A DNA stretch of 64,000 bases from Aureimonas jatrophae (GTDB lineage: Bacteria > Pseudomonadota > Alphaproteobacteria > Rhizobiales > Rhizobiaceae): assembly GCF_900104035.1 (NCBI RefSeq), contig NZ_FNIT01000002.1:434001-498000 (forward strand), in the 5' to 3' direction. The translations under genes and the position numbers were made by a program. Positions within the stretch are counted from its first letter, which is position 1, and every line of letters begins with the position of its first letter. Positions 17,682 to 25,844 of the stretch are shown piece after piece. The notes below the pieces were generated by a model, which was given only the letters and a program-made list of their open reading frames with translations, was not told the DNA's origin and searched no databases.

Positions 17682-18242
17682 TCAGTGCTTTGCGGTGTCG
17701 TTCGCCGCCCCGCGCGATCCCAGGAGGCCGTGGCCGGCATCCAGGCCGACCTGCAGAAGAACGGCCCGGATGAGCTTGGACAGGAGACTGTTTCCAATGC
17801 CTCGCGCCAAGCCCTCCGCCTCAATCAGAAGAAGCGCGATACGCTCCAGAGGCGAGGCCGTCGCGGTCGGCTCCGGCATCATCACCGCGACATAGGTCGC
17901 CGTCCCGTTCGAGGCCTCGGCTTCGGTGCGTCGCGAGACGATGAAGCGGATCGTGGCAGGGCCGCCGAGTGCTCCCTGCAGGCGGCACGTGAGATCCCGA
18001 GCGCCGGGTTCGGCGCCCAGCATCCGCGTTTGAACGGTAAGGCGTTCCTCGGGCACCACCATCTGCAGGAGATCGTCGACGTTGTTCAGGGGCCGCGCAC
18101 TGTTCGAACCGTGGCAGAAGCGGAGGAAGCCCATATCGGCATCGAGCGCGCCGGTGCGGGCGTCGATCGTCACGAGGCCCAGCACGAACGGATCGTCCGC
18201 CGGCCGGACGGCTTCGGTTATCGATATGGCGCAGACGCTCAC
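17682..18242 (-). CDS. Hypothetical protein, possible PAS-like sensor domain
   Basis: This 186-residue protein begins with GTG at 18242, overlapping the stop of the preceding 83-residue gene (GTGA). Residues 20-125 (FVLGLVTIDARTGALDADMG; LTCRLQGALGGPATIRFIVS; YVAVMMPE) have the beta-alpha-beta rhythm of a PAS fold, but no cofactor residue is identifiable. The C-terminal part is helical (LERIALLLIEAEGLARG). There is no membrane span. It is the third gene of the GNAT operon and may sense a small molecule or interact with its neighbours. Confidence 0.6.
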   Translation of the reverse strand: MSVCAISITEAVRPADDPFVLGLVTIDARTGALDADMGFLRFCHGSNSARPLNNVDDLLQMVVPEERLTVQTRMLGAEPGARDLTCRLQGALGGPATIRFIVSRRTEAEASNGTATYVAVMMPEPTATASPLERIALLLIEAEGLARGIGNSLLSKLIRAVLLQVGLDAGHGLLGSRGAANDTAKH

Positions 18243-18490
18243 GACGTGATCACCGCCTTGTTGTCCCGGATCCAGGTCAGGCGCAGCTTGGTGGAAAGGA
18301 GGGCGTTCAGGGTCTCAGCTGGGCTCAGCTCGCTCTCGCGCGGCAGGGCGTTGCCCATCATCGCGATCTCCAGAAGGCACATGTCCAGGAGGCGCTTGGC
18401 GAAGCACAGGCGCAGTTCGTCCGCCTGGTCTCGGCAAGCCGCAACGGCGACCAGCAGGCGGTCGACCTCGCGTTCCTCGAACTGGGTCAT
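18239..18490 (-). CDS. Hypothetical small helical protein (83 residues)
   Basis: The frame overlaps both neighbours by four bases (ATGA with the GNAT gene, GTGA with the 186-residue gene), strong evidence that it is translated. The sequence is helical and Leu-rich (RLLVAVAACRDQADELRLCF; KRLLDMCLLEIAMMGN) with three Cys. I recognise no domain. Its position between an acyltransferase-like protein and a possible sensor suggests a common complex or pathway. Confidence 0.6.
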   Translation of the reverse strand: MTQFEEREVDRLLVAVAACRDQADELRLCFAKRLLDMCLLEIAMMGNALPRESELSPAETLNALLSTKLRLTWIRDNKAVITS

Positions 18491-19131
18491 GCGCGCGCCA
18501 TGCCGTTCGAGGTCTCGAACACGCCGGGCTTGTGCCACTGACCCTCGGCGCGCACGGTGAGGTACGGATCGCCCCCGATCGCGACCGCGTCCTCGGCGGG
18601 CTCGATCTCGTCGATCATCTCGAGCACGGCATAGCCTGCCAGGTCGAACGGGGCGCCGTTGTCCTTCATCCGGAAGCCGAAGCGCTTCCAGAAGGGCAGG
18701 AGCTCCTCCTTGGCATGGCCGTACAACTTGCGGTATCCTTTGGCCCGGCACAGGTCGACGCTCGCGCGAACCAGGTCGAAGGCGATCGTCGAGCGGCGGT
18801 ATTCCTTGCGCACGGCAAGGCGTTCCATCTTCGCGAAGTCACCGAAGAAGCGGATGCGCATACAGCCGGCCGGCTCGCCCCGAACGCTGTAGAGGAGATG
18901 GGTCGCGGCGAAGTCGTTGCCGTCGAACTGCTCCGAGAAGGGGAAGGTCTGTTCGCCGAGAAAAACAGCCGAGCGGATCGCGGCGATCTTGAGGAAGTCG
19001 TCCAGGCCGTGGACGACCGCAATCCCGGTCCGCTCGCCCTGGGGATCGAACGTATCGAAGCGCGGCGCCGCGACCGGCGGGACCGTGTGGCAAGGATCGG
19101 AATGTAAGTTTTCCTGATAGACCGTCGACAT
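18487..19131 (-). CDS. GNAT-fold acyltransferase
   Basis: The 214-residue protein carries a GNAT core at about 40-165. It has a substrate-side strand (AAIRSAVFLGEQTFPF), then FAKMERLAVRKEYRRSTIAF as the acetyl-CoA pyrophosphate loop (an R-K-E-Y-R-R version of the Q/RxxGxG/A motif), then GYRKLYGHAKEELLPFWKRF, the usual GNAT motif B with an FWxRFGF end. An autoinducer-synthase resemblance is only through this shared fold. The substrate is unknown. It is the first gene of a three-gene overlapping operon, divergent from a LysR gene. Confidence 0.75.
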   Translation of the reverse strand: MSTVYQENLHSDPCHTVPPVAAPRFDTFDPQGERTGIAVVHGLDDFLKIAAIRSAVFLGEQTFPFSEQFDGNDFAATHLLYSVRGEPAGCMRIRFFGDFAKMERLAVRKEYRRSTIAFDLVRASVDLCRAKGYRKLYGHAKEELLPFWKRFGFRMKDNGAPFDLAGYAVLEMIDEIEPAEDAVAIGGDPYLTVRAEGQWHKPGVFETSNGMARA

Positions 19132-19222
19132 CGGCGTCCCCTTTGGCTTCCTGGACGCCGTTGAAGCTATCGAACCGAAGCCGTCGTGGATTTTCCCAAT
19201 CCGAACACAGGGCGTTCAGCCA

Positions 19223-20272
19223 ATGGAACACCTCCCCCAGAACGTGGACTGGGACAGCGTCAAGGTCTTTCTGGCCGTCGCCGACAGCCGCAGCTTCCGG
19301 CAGGCGTCCGCAGAGCTCGGCAAGGGGATCAACACGCTGCGTGCCACGATCGAGCGTTTGGAGGACCAGCTCGGCTTCCGCCTGTTCTACCGGGAAGCGG
19401 AGGGCACGCGCCTCACCAACGAGGGGCGGCGCCTGGTCGCCGCCGCGCGCGACGTGCAGCGCTCGGTCGCCGACATGTGCCGCGTCGCCCAGTCCACCAG
19501 CGATACGATGTCGGGCGCGATCCATCTCGCCGTCACCGAGGGGATCGGCACGTTCTGGATCATCCCGCAGCTTGTGGACTTCCTTCGGGGCGAGGGCCGC
19601 GACATCAACCTCAACCTCGAATGCGCGCTGCGCTCGGTCGACGTGCTGCGCCTTGAGGCCGACATCTCGATCCAGCTCACCGAGCCGACCGCGCCGGACC
19701 TCATCAAGAAGCGTCTCGGCTTCGTGCATCTCTCGATGTTCGCCGGCCGCTCCTATGTCGAGGCGCACGGGTTGCCGACCTCGCTCGCCGACCTGGCGAA
19801 CCATCGCGTCGTCGAACAGGAAACCGAGCAATTCGCCGGCTATCGGCTCGCGCCGCTCTTCGGCGAGGAGATCGCCCGCAAGATGGTGCCGCTGCGCACC
19901 AACTTCTCGAGCGCGCACTATTGGGCGGTGGCCAAGGGGGCGGGGATCGGCATGCTGCCGAACTACGCAATCGCGATTGGGGCCGATCTGGTACCCGTGA
20001 ATCTCGACATGAAGTTGGGCGTGGAGGTCTGGCTTGCCATCCACCCCGAGGTCATCAAGACGGCGCGGCACCGCGTCTTCGTGGATTGGCTGGTGGAATG
20101 CTTCTCGCGCGAGAAGTATCCCTGGTTCGGCAACACCGCGTTGCATCCCGACGAGATCGTCGACCTGCTGCGCGCCTCGGGCGAGCTGCAAACCTACTTC
20201 GAGGGCTTCACGCCCAAGCTCGCCGCGGCGCCGGAGACGCGGCGTCTGGGAAAGGCCGTTGCGGACTTATAG
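19223..20272 (+). CDS. LysR family transcriptional regulator
   Basis: This 349-residue LysR-type regulator has an N-terminal winged HTH at residues 9-66 (WDSVKVFLAVADSRSFRQAS; FRLFYREAEGTRLTNEGRRL) and a C-terminal effector domain at about 95-300. It is longer than most LysR proteins, with a C-terminal tail of about 40 residues. The gene is divergent from the GNAT operon with only about 90 bases between the starts, so that operon is its most likely target. The inducer is unknown. Confidence 0.86.
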   Translation: MEHLPQNVDWDSVKVFLAVADSRSFRQASAELGKGINTLRATIERLEDQLGFRLFYREAEGTRLTNEGRRLVAAARDVQRSVADMCRVAQSTSDTMSGAIHLAVTEGIGTFWIIPQLVDFLRGEGRDINLNLECALRSVDVLRLEADISIQLTEPTAPDLIKKRLGFVHLSMFAGRSYVEAHGLPTSLADLANHRVVEQETEQFAGYRLAPLFGEEIARKMVPLRTNFSSAHYWAVAKGAGIGMLPNYAIAIGADLVPVNLDMKLGVEVWLAIHPEVIKTARHRVFVDWLVECFSREKYPWFGNTALHPDEIVDLLRASGELQTYFEGFTPKLAAAPETRRLGKAVADL

Positions 20273-20326
20273 CCGCCGCAAGGCGATGATAGGAACGATC
20301 CACGGTTCAGCTGGTATCGAAAAGCG

Positions 20327-20674
20327 ATGAATGAGGGGAATGGTCCGGGCGCGGTCGCACGCGGTCTGCGCTCGCTTCGGGAGGCACACGCGCTGGGTTG
20401 CGGAGAACTGGCGGCCTGCATCGGAGTGACGCCGGAGAGCCTGCGCGCGATCGAGACCGGGGAGACGCTTCCCTCCGCGGCGGTGCTTCTGCGACTGAGC
20501 GCGTTCTTCGCGGTCGAGCCGGCCTACTTCTTCGATCCTGCTTCGAGCCTGCCGATTGCCGGTCCGGGCGAGGCCTCGAGCACGGAACTCGATCATCTCG
20601 ACGGCCTCGTCGACGAGGATACGCTCGAACTGCTCGCCGCGCTCGACCGGTCCGCCCGCAAGCTCAAGGGTTGA
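20327..20674 (+). CDS. XRE-family helix-turn-helix protein
   Basis: This is a 115-residue Cro/CI-type regulator. Residues 10-68 form the HTH (VARGLRSLREAHALGCGELA; IGVTPESLRAIETGETLPSA). The C-terminal third is acidic (DHLDGLVDEDTLELLAAL) and may mediate dimerisation. It follows the LysR gene by 54 bases and is convergent with a small membrane protein gene. Target unknown. Confidence 0.72.
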   Translation: MNEGNGPGAVARGLRSLREAHALGCGELAACIGVTPESLRAIETGETLPSAAVLLRLSAFFAVEPAYFFDPASSLPIAGPGEASSTELDHLDGLVDEDTLELLAALDRSARKLKG

Positions 20675-20683
20675 GCGTCCGGG

Positions 20684-20917
20684 TCAGCGACCCATCCGCT
20701 CGCATTCGGCCAGCACCATCTCGACCTCTCCCGGATCGGCCGCCGTTTCGCTGTCCAGGCCCGCCTCGAGCCGCTCGCCGGCTCGCCGGTACTCCTCGCA
20801 GCGTCCCGTACGGGCCAGTTCCGTCGGCGTGTCCGGCGTGAACCAGCCGTAGGCATAAAGGGCGGCCGCCGCGACGAAGACGGCGGACAACACGATTTTC
20901 CAGAAGCGGCGGGACAT
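20684..20917 (-). CDS. Small membrane-anchored protein
   Basis: The 77-residue protein has an N-terminal signal-anchor at about 5-25 (FWKIVLSAVFVAAAALYAYG) followed by a short periplasmic helical part with two Cys (RTGRCEEYRRAGERLEAGLD; VLAECERMGR), possibly disulfide-linked. No family is recognised. The start at 20917 is supported by the ideal placement of the hydrophobic segment. Confidence 0.55.
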   Translation of the reverse strand: MSRRFWKIVLSAVFVAAAALYAYGWFTPDTPTELARTGRCEEYRRAGERLEAGLDSETAADPGEVEMVLAECERMGR

Positions 20918-20997
20918 GACGACGTTCTCGCGGTTGCGGGTCCGCTCATCAACGCGCTCCGCCTTTCCCGGGTCTGGTGCCGGCGTGCGATCCGACC

Positions 20998-22002
20998 TCA
21001 GGGGCTTCCCTTGCCGCCATGAGCGCCCACCACCGTGCCGGTCGAGAAGCTCGCATCGTCGGCCGCCAGCGTGACGTAGAGCGAGGCGAGCTCGGCCGGC
21101 TGACCGGCACGCCCGAGCGGCGTGTCCTGGCCGAACTCGCCCATCGTGCCCTCGATCTGTCCGCCCGCCACCTGCAACGGGGTCCAGACCGGGCCAGGTG
21201 CGACCGCATTGACGCGGATGCCGCGCTTGGCGAGCTGCTTGGCCATGCCCTTGGTCAGGTTCAGGATCGCCGCCTTGGTGGACGCGTAGTCGATCAGTTC
21301 CTCGCCCGGGTCATAGGAGTTGACCGAGATCGTGTTGATGATCGAGGCGCCGGGCGGAAGGCTCGGGATGGCCGCCTTCGAGAAGCGAAAGACGTGAAAG
21401 ACGTTGGTCTCGTAGGTCCGCACGAACTGCTCGTCGGAGATCTCGAGGATATCCTCCTTCGACTGCTGATAGGCGGCGTTGTTGACCAGGAGGTCCAGGC
21501 CGCCGAGCGCCTCCACCGCGCGGTGCACCACGCCCTCGCAGGCTTCCAGCGTGCGGATGTCGGCGGGAAGGGCCACGGCCTTTCGACCTGCCTCCTGAAT
21601 GAGACGGACCACGTCCTGCGCGTCCGGCTCCTCGTCGGGATGGTAGTTGATCGCGACGTCCGCGCCCTCGCGCGCGAAGGCGATCGCCGCGGCCCGGCCG
21701 ATGCCGCTGTCGCCGCCCGTCACCAGTGCGCGTCGACCCGCAAGCCGGCCCGAGCCGCGATAGCTGGTCTCGCCGCAGTCCGGCACCGGCGTCATCTGCG
21801 ACTGAAGGCCCGGCCAAGGCTGCTTCTGTTCGGGGAACGGCTCGCTCGTGTACTTCGAGCGCGGATCGCTGAGGTGGGGGGCGCCGTCGGCCGCGCCGGC
21901 CGGGGCGGACTGCGCGGTGGCCGGCCCGGTCAACGTCGCCGCTGCGGCGCCCAGCACCGCGCCGCCGAGGACGGTGCGGCGGGACAGGGTTTGTTCGCTC
22001 AT
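20998..22002 (-). CDS. Tat-exported short-chain dehydrogenase/reductase (YghA-type)
   Basis: This is a 334-residue SDR with a twin-arginine signal at residues 8-31 (SRRTVLGGAVLGAAAATL). After it comes the family's PWPGLQSQMTPVPDCGETSY stretch, the cofactor loop TGGDSGIGRA, NNAAYQQ, and the catalytic YASTK. This is the glucose-1-dehydrogenase/YghA/general-stress-39 branch of SDRs. The start at 22002 has GGGG upstream and begins the Tat signal. Export of an NAD(P)-type SDR through Tat suggests a folded periplasmic enzyme with pre-bound cofactor; some such signals may be vestigial. Confidence 0.87.
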   Translation of the reverse strand: MSEQTLSRRTVLGGAVLGAAAATLTGPATAQSAPAGAADGAPHLSDPRSKYTSEPFPEQKQPWPGLQSQMTPVPDCGETSYRGSGRLAGRRALVTGGDSGIGRAAAIAFAREGADVAINYHPDEEPDAQDVVRLIQEAGRKAVALPADIRTLEACEGVVHRAVEALGGLDLLVNNAAYQQSKEDILEISDEQFVRTYETNVFHVFRFSKAAIPSLPPGASIINTISVNSYDPGEELIDYASTKAAILNLTKGMAKQLAKRGIRVNAVAPGPVWTPLQVAGGQIEGTMGEFGQDTPLGRAGQPAELASLYVTLAADDASFSTGTVVGAHGGKGSP

Positions 22003-22332
22003 GATCAGGCCCCTCGATCTCTCGGACGTGCCGAGTGCGCGGACGCATCGCACCGTCCGCCTCGCAGACCATGGGAAAGAAGCGAACGAGCAATGGTTCC
22101 TGCCGCGAGCGCATCGAAGCATAGGCCGCTACGGTTGGTCGCGTGTCGCGGGACGGATCGGTTTGGATTCACCGCATTGACGCTTCGTTATTGATGTTGA
22201 TCCCAACAAACGCCGCTTCTCGGAGAATGATTGGCTGCGACCGCGATGTTGTGGTGACGATTCCTGTCCGTGTTTCGCGGTATTAACGTATGGGACCCAG
22301 AGTATCGTCAGTCTCTTCCATGTGAGTCGACG
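22003..22332. other. Divergent intergenic region, SDR versus GGDEF-EAL operon
   Basis: This stretch of about 330 bases separates the leftward SDR from the rightward c-di-GMP gene. The part at about 22170-22280 is noticeably more AT-rich than its surroundings and likely holds the promoters. I see no convincing operator. Part of it would be coding if the GTG at 22270 is the true start of the next gene. Confidence 0.4.
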
Positions 22333-23973
22333 ATGCTTCCCTCGCTCGCTTCTCGGTCGCCGCCCGGCGCGGCCTCCCCCTCTTTCGAACGCATCCTCCA
22401 GGTTCTGGCTGATCCGGTTCTGTCGCTGGGGCCCGACGGCACGATCCTGTACGCGAACGCAGCGGCCGAGGCCGCCTTCGGTGGCGGGATCGTCGGTTCC
22501 GCGCTGCACGATCTCTTTCCCGACTGCGAGCGGGGCGAGCACGGCACGCGCGACGGGACGCCAAGGGTCCTTGTCACGCAGGCCGCAACCGCCTTCGAGA
22601 GCCGCTTTCTCCCGATGGGAGAAGGGGAATATGTGGTCATGCTGCGCGCGGCGGCATCGCATGACGCTCTCGCCGTCGAGCGCCCGGACATCGACGACCT
22701 GACGGGATTGAGCAAGCGCCGCACCGTCCTGACGTACCTGACCGCGATGCTGTCGCAGGAGGCCGATGCGGCGCCCTTTGCGATCCACTGCCTGGATCTC
22801 GACCGCTTCAAGATCGTCAACGACACGCTCGGCCATGCGGTCGGCGACCGCCTCCTGCGCAAGGTGGCCGATCGCATCGTGAGCGCCTGCCGAAAGGGCG
22901 ACGTGGTGGCGCGCCTCGGCGGCGACGAGTTCGTCGTCCTGCAGCACGGGGCGCGCACGCCGGCCGACGCCGAGAGGCTGGCGGCTCGGCTCGTGGATCT
23001 CGTCGGTCGCACCTACGTGCTGGACGGCCATACGGTGAACATCGGGGCTAGCGTCGGAACCGCCTTGCGGGGGGATCTGAGCCAGGCGCGGGACGTCCTG
23101 CGCAACGGCGACCTGGCGCTCTACGAGGCCAAGCGGGCGGGACGGGGCCGCTCCCGGCTCTTCCAGCCCGGCATGGATACGCTTCTGCACGAGCGCCGCG
23201 AGATGGAGATCGATCTGCGGCGTGCGCTCGCACTCAAGCAGTTCGAGCTTCACTACCAGCCGTTCCTGGATCTCGCGAGCGACGAGGTGATCGGTTTCGA
23301 GGCGCTTCTGCGCTGGCGCCACCCGGTCCGCGGTAACGTTCCGCCGCTCGCCTTCATTCCGCTGGCCGAAGAGAACGGGCTGATCGTCAAGATCGGCGAA
23401 TGGGTCCTTCGCACGGCCTGCCTGCAGGCCGCCACCTGGCCGGGCGAGCGAACCGTCGCGGTCAACGTGTCGCCGCTCCAGTTCAAGGCCGACACGCTGC
23501 TCGAAACCGTCAAGGCGGCCCTGGAGCGGGCAAACCTGCCGCCCCGACGCCTGGAGCTCGAGATCACCGAAGGCGCGCTGCTCGACAACACCGACAGCGT
23601 CATCCGGACGCTGAACGCCCTGCGCGACCTGGGCGTGATGATCTCCATGGACGACTTCGGCACGGGCTACTCGTCGCTGAGCTACCTGCAGAAGTTCCCG
23701 TTCAACAAGATCAAGATCGACCGGTCCTTCGTGGCGGGCGCGAGCGCCGACAGCGAGGCGATCCTGCGCGCGGTGGCGGGACTGGGCACCAGCCTCGGCA
23801 TGGCCATCACGGCGGAGGGCGTCGAGACCGCCGAACAGCTCGCCCGCATCCGCGGCGAGCGCTGTACGCATGTCCAGGGATACCTGACCGGACGGCCCAT
23901 GGCCGCGGAGCAGATTGGCGACTTCCTGACGCGACCCGATCCCGTTACCGCACTCGAGGATACCGCCGCATGA
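22333..23973 (+). CDS. Diguanylate cyclase/phosphodiesterase (PAS-GGDEF-EAL)
   Basis: This cytoplasmic 546-residue protein has a PAS-like region at about 15-110, a GGDEF domain at about 115-275 and an EAL domain at about 295-535. The cyclase motif is intact at 196-200 (RLGGDEFVV), with an RKGD inhibitory-site motif five residues before it. The phosphodiesterase motif is intact at 323-325 (FEALLRW), followed by DDFGTGYSSL and AEGVET. Both activities therefore look possible. A GTG start at 22270 would add 21 residues. Its stop overlaps the start of the BLUF gene, which suggests light controls its c-di-GMP output. Confidence 0.9.
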   Translation: MLPSLASRSPPGAASPSFERILQVLADPVLSLGPDGTILYANAAAEAAFGGGIVGSALHDLFPDCERGEHGTRDGTPRVLVTQAATAFESRFLPMGEGEYVVMLRAAASHDALAVERPDIDDLTGLSKRRTVLTYLTAMLSQEADAAPFAIHCLDLDRFKIVNDTLGHAVGDRLLRKVADRIVSACRKGDVVARLGGDEFVVLQHGARTPADAERLAARLVDLVGRTYVLDGHTVNIGASVGTALRGDLSQARDVLRNGDLALYEAKRAGRGRSRLFQPGMDTLLHERREMEIDLRRALALKQFELHYQPFLDLASDEVIGFEALLRWRHPVRGNVPPLAFIPLAEENGLIVKIGEWVLRTACLQAATWPGERTVAVNVSPLQFKADTLLETVKAALERANLPPRRLELEITEGALLDNTDSVIRTLNALRDLGVMISMDDFGTGYSSLSYLQKFPFNKIKIDRSFVAGASADSEAILRAVAGLGTSLGMAITAEGVETAEQLARIRGERCTHVQGYLTGRPMAAEQIGDFLTRPDPVTALEDTAA

Positions 23974-24410
23974 GCGCCGCCCTGCACCGTCTCGTCTACT
24001 ACAGCCGAAACCACGTCGGTCGCTCGGACGCCGATCTCGACCGGGAGATCAGCGACATTCTGGCCAAGAGTCAGGAAAACAACCGGCGCGACGGGATCAC
24101 GGGCGCGCTGCTCTTCAATACCGGCTGCTTCGCACAGGTGCTGGAGGGTCCCTTGAGCGCCGTCGAAGCCGCCTTCGAGCGCATCCAGCAGGACGAGCGT
24201 CACGGCGACGTATCGCTTCTGGCGCTGGATCGGATCGAAGCGCGAAGCTTTCCGAACTGGGCGATGGGCTTCGTCGGCGCCTCGGAGCGCGACGCCGGTC
24301 GCTACGGCGCGATCGGCGCATCCAGCGGCTTCGACCCGGCACACCTCACGGGCGACGAGGTTCACGGTCTCCTGCGCGATCTGGCGATCGAGGAGGAGAA
24401 TGCGGCCTGA
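23970..24410 (+). CDS. BLUF-domain blue-light photoreceptor
   Basis: The 146-residue protein is an almost bare BLUF domain (residues 4-103), which binds FAD and senses blue light. All photocycle residues align: Tyr10 (LVYYSR), Asn38 (SQENNRRDG), Gln56 (FAQVLEG), Trp97 and Met99 (FPNWAMG). ITGALLF and FERIQQDERHGDV are further hallmarks. The remaining 40 residues are helical and likely form the output cap. ATG 23970 overlaps the upstream TGA (ATGA), so the photoreceptor is co-translated with a GGDEF-EAL enzyme; a light-dependent protein-protein contact is inferred. Confidence 0.92.
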   Translation: MSAALHRLVYYSRNHVGRSDADLDREISDILAKSQENNRRDGITGALLFNTGCFAQVLEGPLSAVEAAFERIQQDERHGDVSLLALDRIEARSFPNWAMGFVGASERDAGRYGAIGASSGFDPAHLTGDEVHGLLRDLAIEEENAA

Positions 24411-24715
24411 GCGGCACGGGAGGCACCGAGCCTTCCTCCAGCAGCGCCTGCGCGACCGGACCGTTCCGGGACGAAGGGTCGGGACGATCCGATGCAGCGA
24501 GACGGCTCCAGAGACGCGCGCCTCTGGGCGGTTGCCGCAGCGATCGCCACCTAGGGTTGGCGGCCACACGACCACGTCCGGCGCCAGCCCAACCCGCTCC
24601 CCCGAACGCCTCCCACTCGACCGCACAAGCTCTTGGTTGAAACCATGGTGCACCGGGCTGCCGGACGGGCGCACGCCACCCGGACCGATGGGGAAAGAGA
24701 TGGCGCGGGGCCGCT
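24411..24715. other. Gene-free stretch after the BLUF gene
   Basis: These 305 bases lie between two convergent genes. Frames crossing it are Arg/Pro-rich and start without ribosome-binding sites. I see no hairpin strong enough to call a terminator and no RNA gene. Confidence 0.4.
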
Positions 24716-25708
24716 CTACCCGCGCGCCCGGTGGGCTGCCGGCCCTGCGGAGTCGCGTATCACAAGCGTCGAGGCGACCTGCAGGCGGAACGGGATGTCG
24801 GCGGGCAGCCTCCCGTTGAGGCGGTCGTCCAGCATGCGCACGAGGCCGGCCCCGATCTCGTAGCCCTGGACCCGGACCGTCGTCATCGGCGGCCAGATCT
24901 GGGTCGCCGCGGAATAGTCGCCGAAGCCGACCACGGACGCGTCCTCGGGGATGCGCAGGCCAAGCCGCAGAAGCTCCGACATCACGGTGAGCGCCATGCC
25001 GTCATGCGCGCAGAAGAAGGCGGTCGGATAGAAGCAGTCCGCATGCGCGAGTTCCAGGTGCTCCAGGAATCGCGTCTCGGACTGAAACGTCATCTCGCGA
25101 AAGGCGACGTCGGGATGGCGCTCCAGAACCTCGCGAAGTCCGTAGAAGCGCTCCACGCGGCCTCGGTAGCCGGGCGTGCCGTGGACATAGGCGATGGTCC
25201 GGTGCCCCAGGCCCAGGAGATAGTGGGCCACCGCCGATCCCGCCTCGTGATCGGTGCCCGACACGACGTCGAACGGGTCCAGCGGCTCCACCCATCCGCT
25301 TCGCGCGACCGGCAAACCCAGGGCGCCGACCGCCAGGATCGTGTCGCGCTCGTGCCGTCCGACCAGCGCGATGCCCCGGCAGCTGCGCGCGAAGGCGAGG
25401 ATCTCGCGCCGGTCCGAGGACCAGCAGTTGCGCACCTCGTATCCCCGCCGCGCGGCCTCGGCCTGCACGCCGCCCTGGATGCGCAGGTGAAGCTCGGAGT
25501 TGATGATCTCCGCATTGTTGAAGACCACGCCGACGACCGGCGTCTCGTCCTGCGCGACGGGTTGCACGTAGCCCATCTCATCCGCCACGCGTCGCACGCG
25601 CAGGCGCGTTTCCGCGCTGACGCCATCCTTGCCCGACAGGGCTCGGGAGACCGCGAATTTCGAAAGCCCGGTCGCTTGGGCGATCGTGCCCAGCGTGATC
25701 TTCGGCAT
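24716..25708 (-). CDS. LacI family transcriptional regulator
   Basis: This 330-residue LacI/GalR repressor has an HTH at residues 3-50 (TLGTIAQATGLSKFAVSRAL) and a periplasmic-binding-protein-like effector domain from about 60 (VVGVVFNNAEI; AFFCAHDGMALTVMSEL; DASVVGFGDYSAATQIWPPM). MPKITLGTIA at 25708 is the family's normal N-terminus; an upstream extension would break it. The gene is divergent from the carbohydrate ABC/hydrolase operon, 136 bases away, and almost certainly controls it. A perfect palindrome lies between them. Confidence 0.9.
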   Translation of the reverse strand: MPKITLGTIAQATGLSKFAVSRALSGKDGVSAETRLRVRRVADEMGYVQPVAQDETPVVGVVFNNAEIINSELHLRIQGGVQAEAARRGYEVRNCWSSDRREILAFARSCRGIALVGRHERDTILAVGALGLPVARSGWVEPLDPFDVVSGTDHEAGSAVAHYLLGLGHRTIAYVHGTPGYRGRVERFYGLREVLERHPDVAFREMTFQSETRFLEHLELAHADCFYPTAFFCAHDGMALTVMSELLRLGLRIPEDASVVGFGDYSAATQIWPPMTTVRVQGYEIGAGLVRMLDDRLNGRLPADIPFRLQVASTLVIRDSAGPAAHRARG

Positions 25709-25787
25709 GCGGTCGAGCCTCCCGCCGCAGTCGCAGGAACGCGCGATCCTCATAACGGCAACATAACGCTTTACCTAACAAAACGAC

Positions 25788-25797
25788 GGTTGCAACC
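25788..25797. promoter_or_regulatory. Candidate LacI-family operator (ggttgcaacc)
   Basis: A perfect 10-base palindrome, GGTTGCAACC, lies in the 136-base gap between the LacI gene and the operon it probably controls. A second symmetric element, GTTA-A-TAAC, follows at 25803-25811, and CATAACG is repeated at 25751 and 25762. LacI-type operators are typically palindromes with a central CG or GC pair. Confidence 0.5.
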
Positions 25798-25844
25798 TTG
25801 CTGTTAATAACGAAGCCATAAGGCTGTTAGGGAGGAATGCCACC

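Noticed and set aside
18487-19131. GNAT protein as an N-acyl-homoserine-lactone synthase
   Set aside because: It lacks the invariant LuxI-type Arg/Phe/Trp pattern in its N-terminal third; only the general acyltransferase fold is shared.
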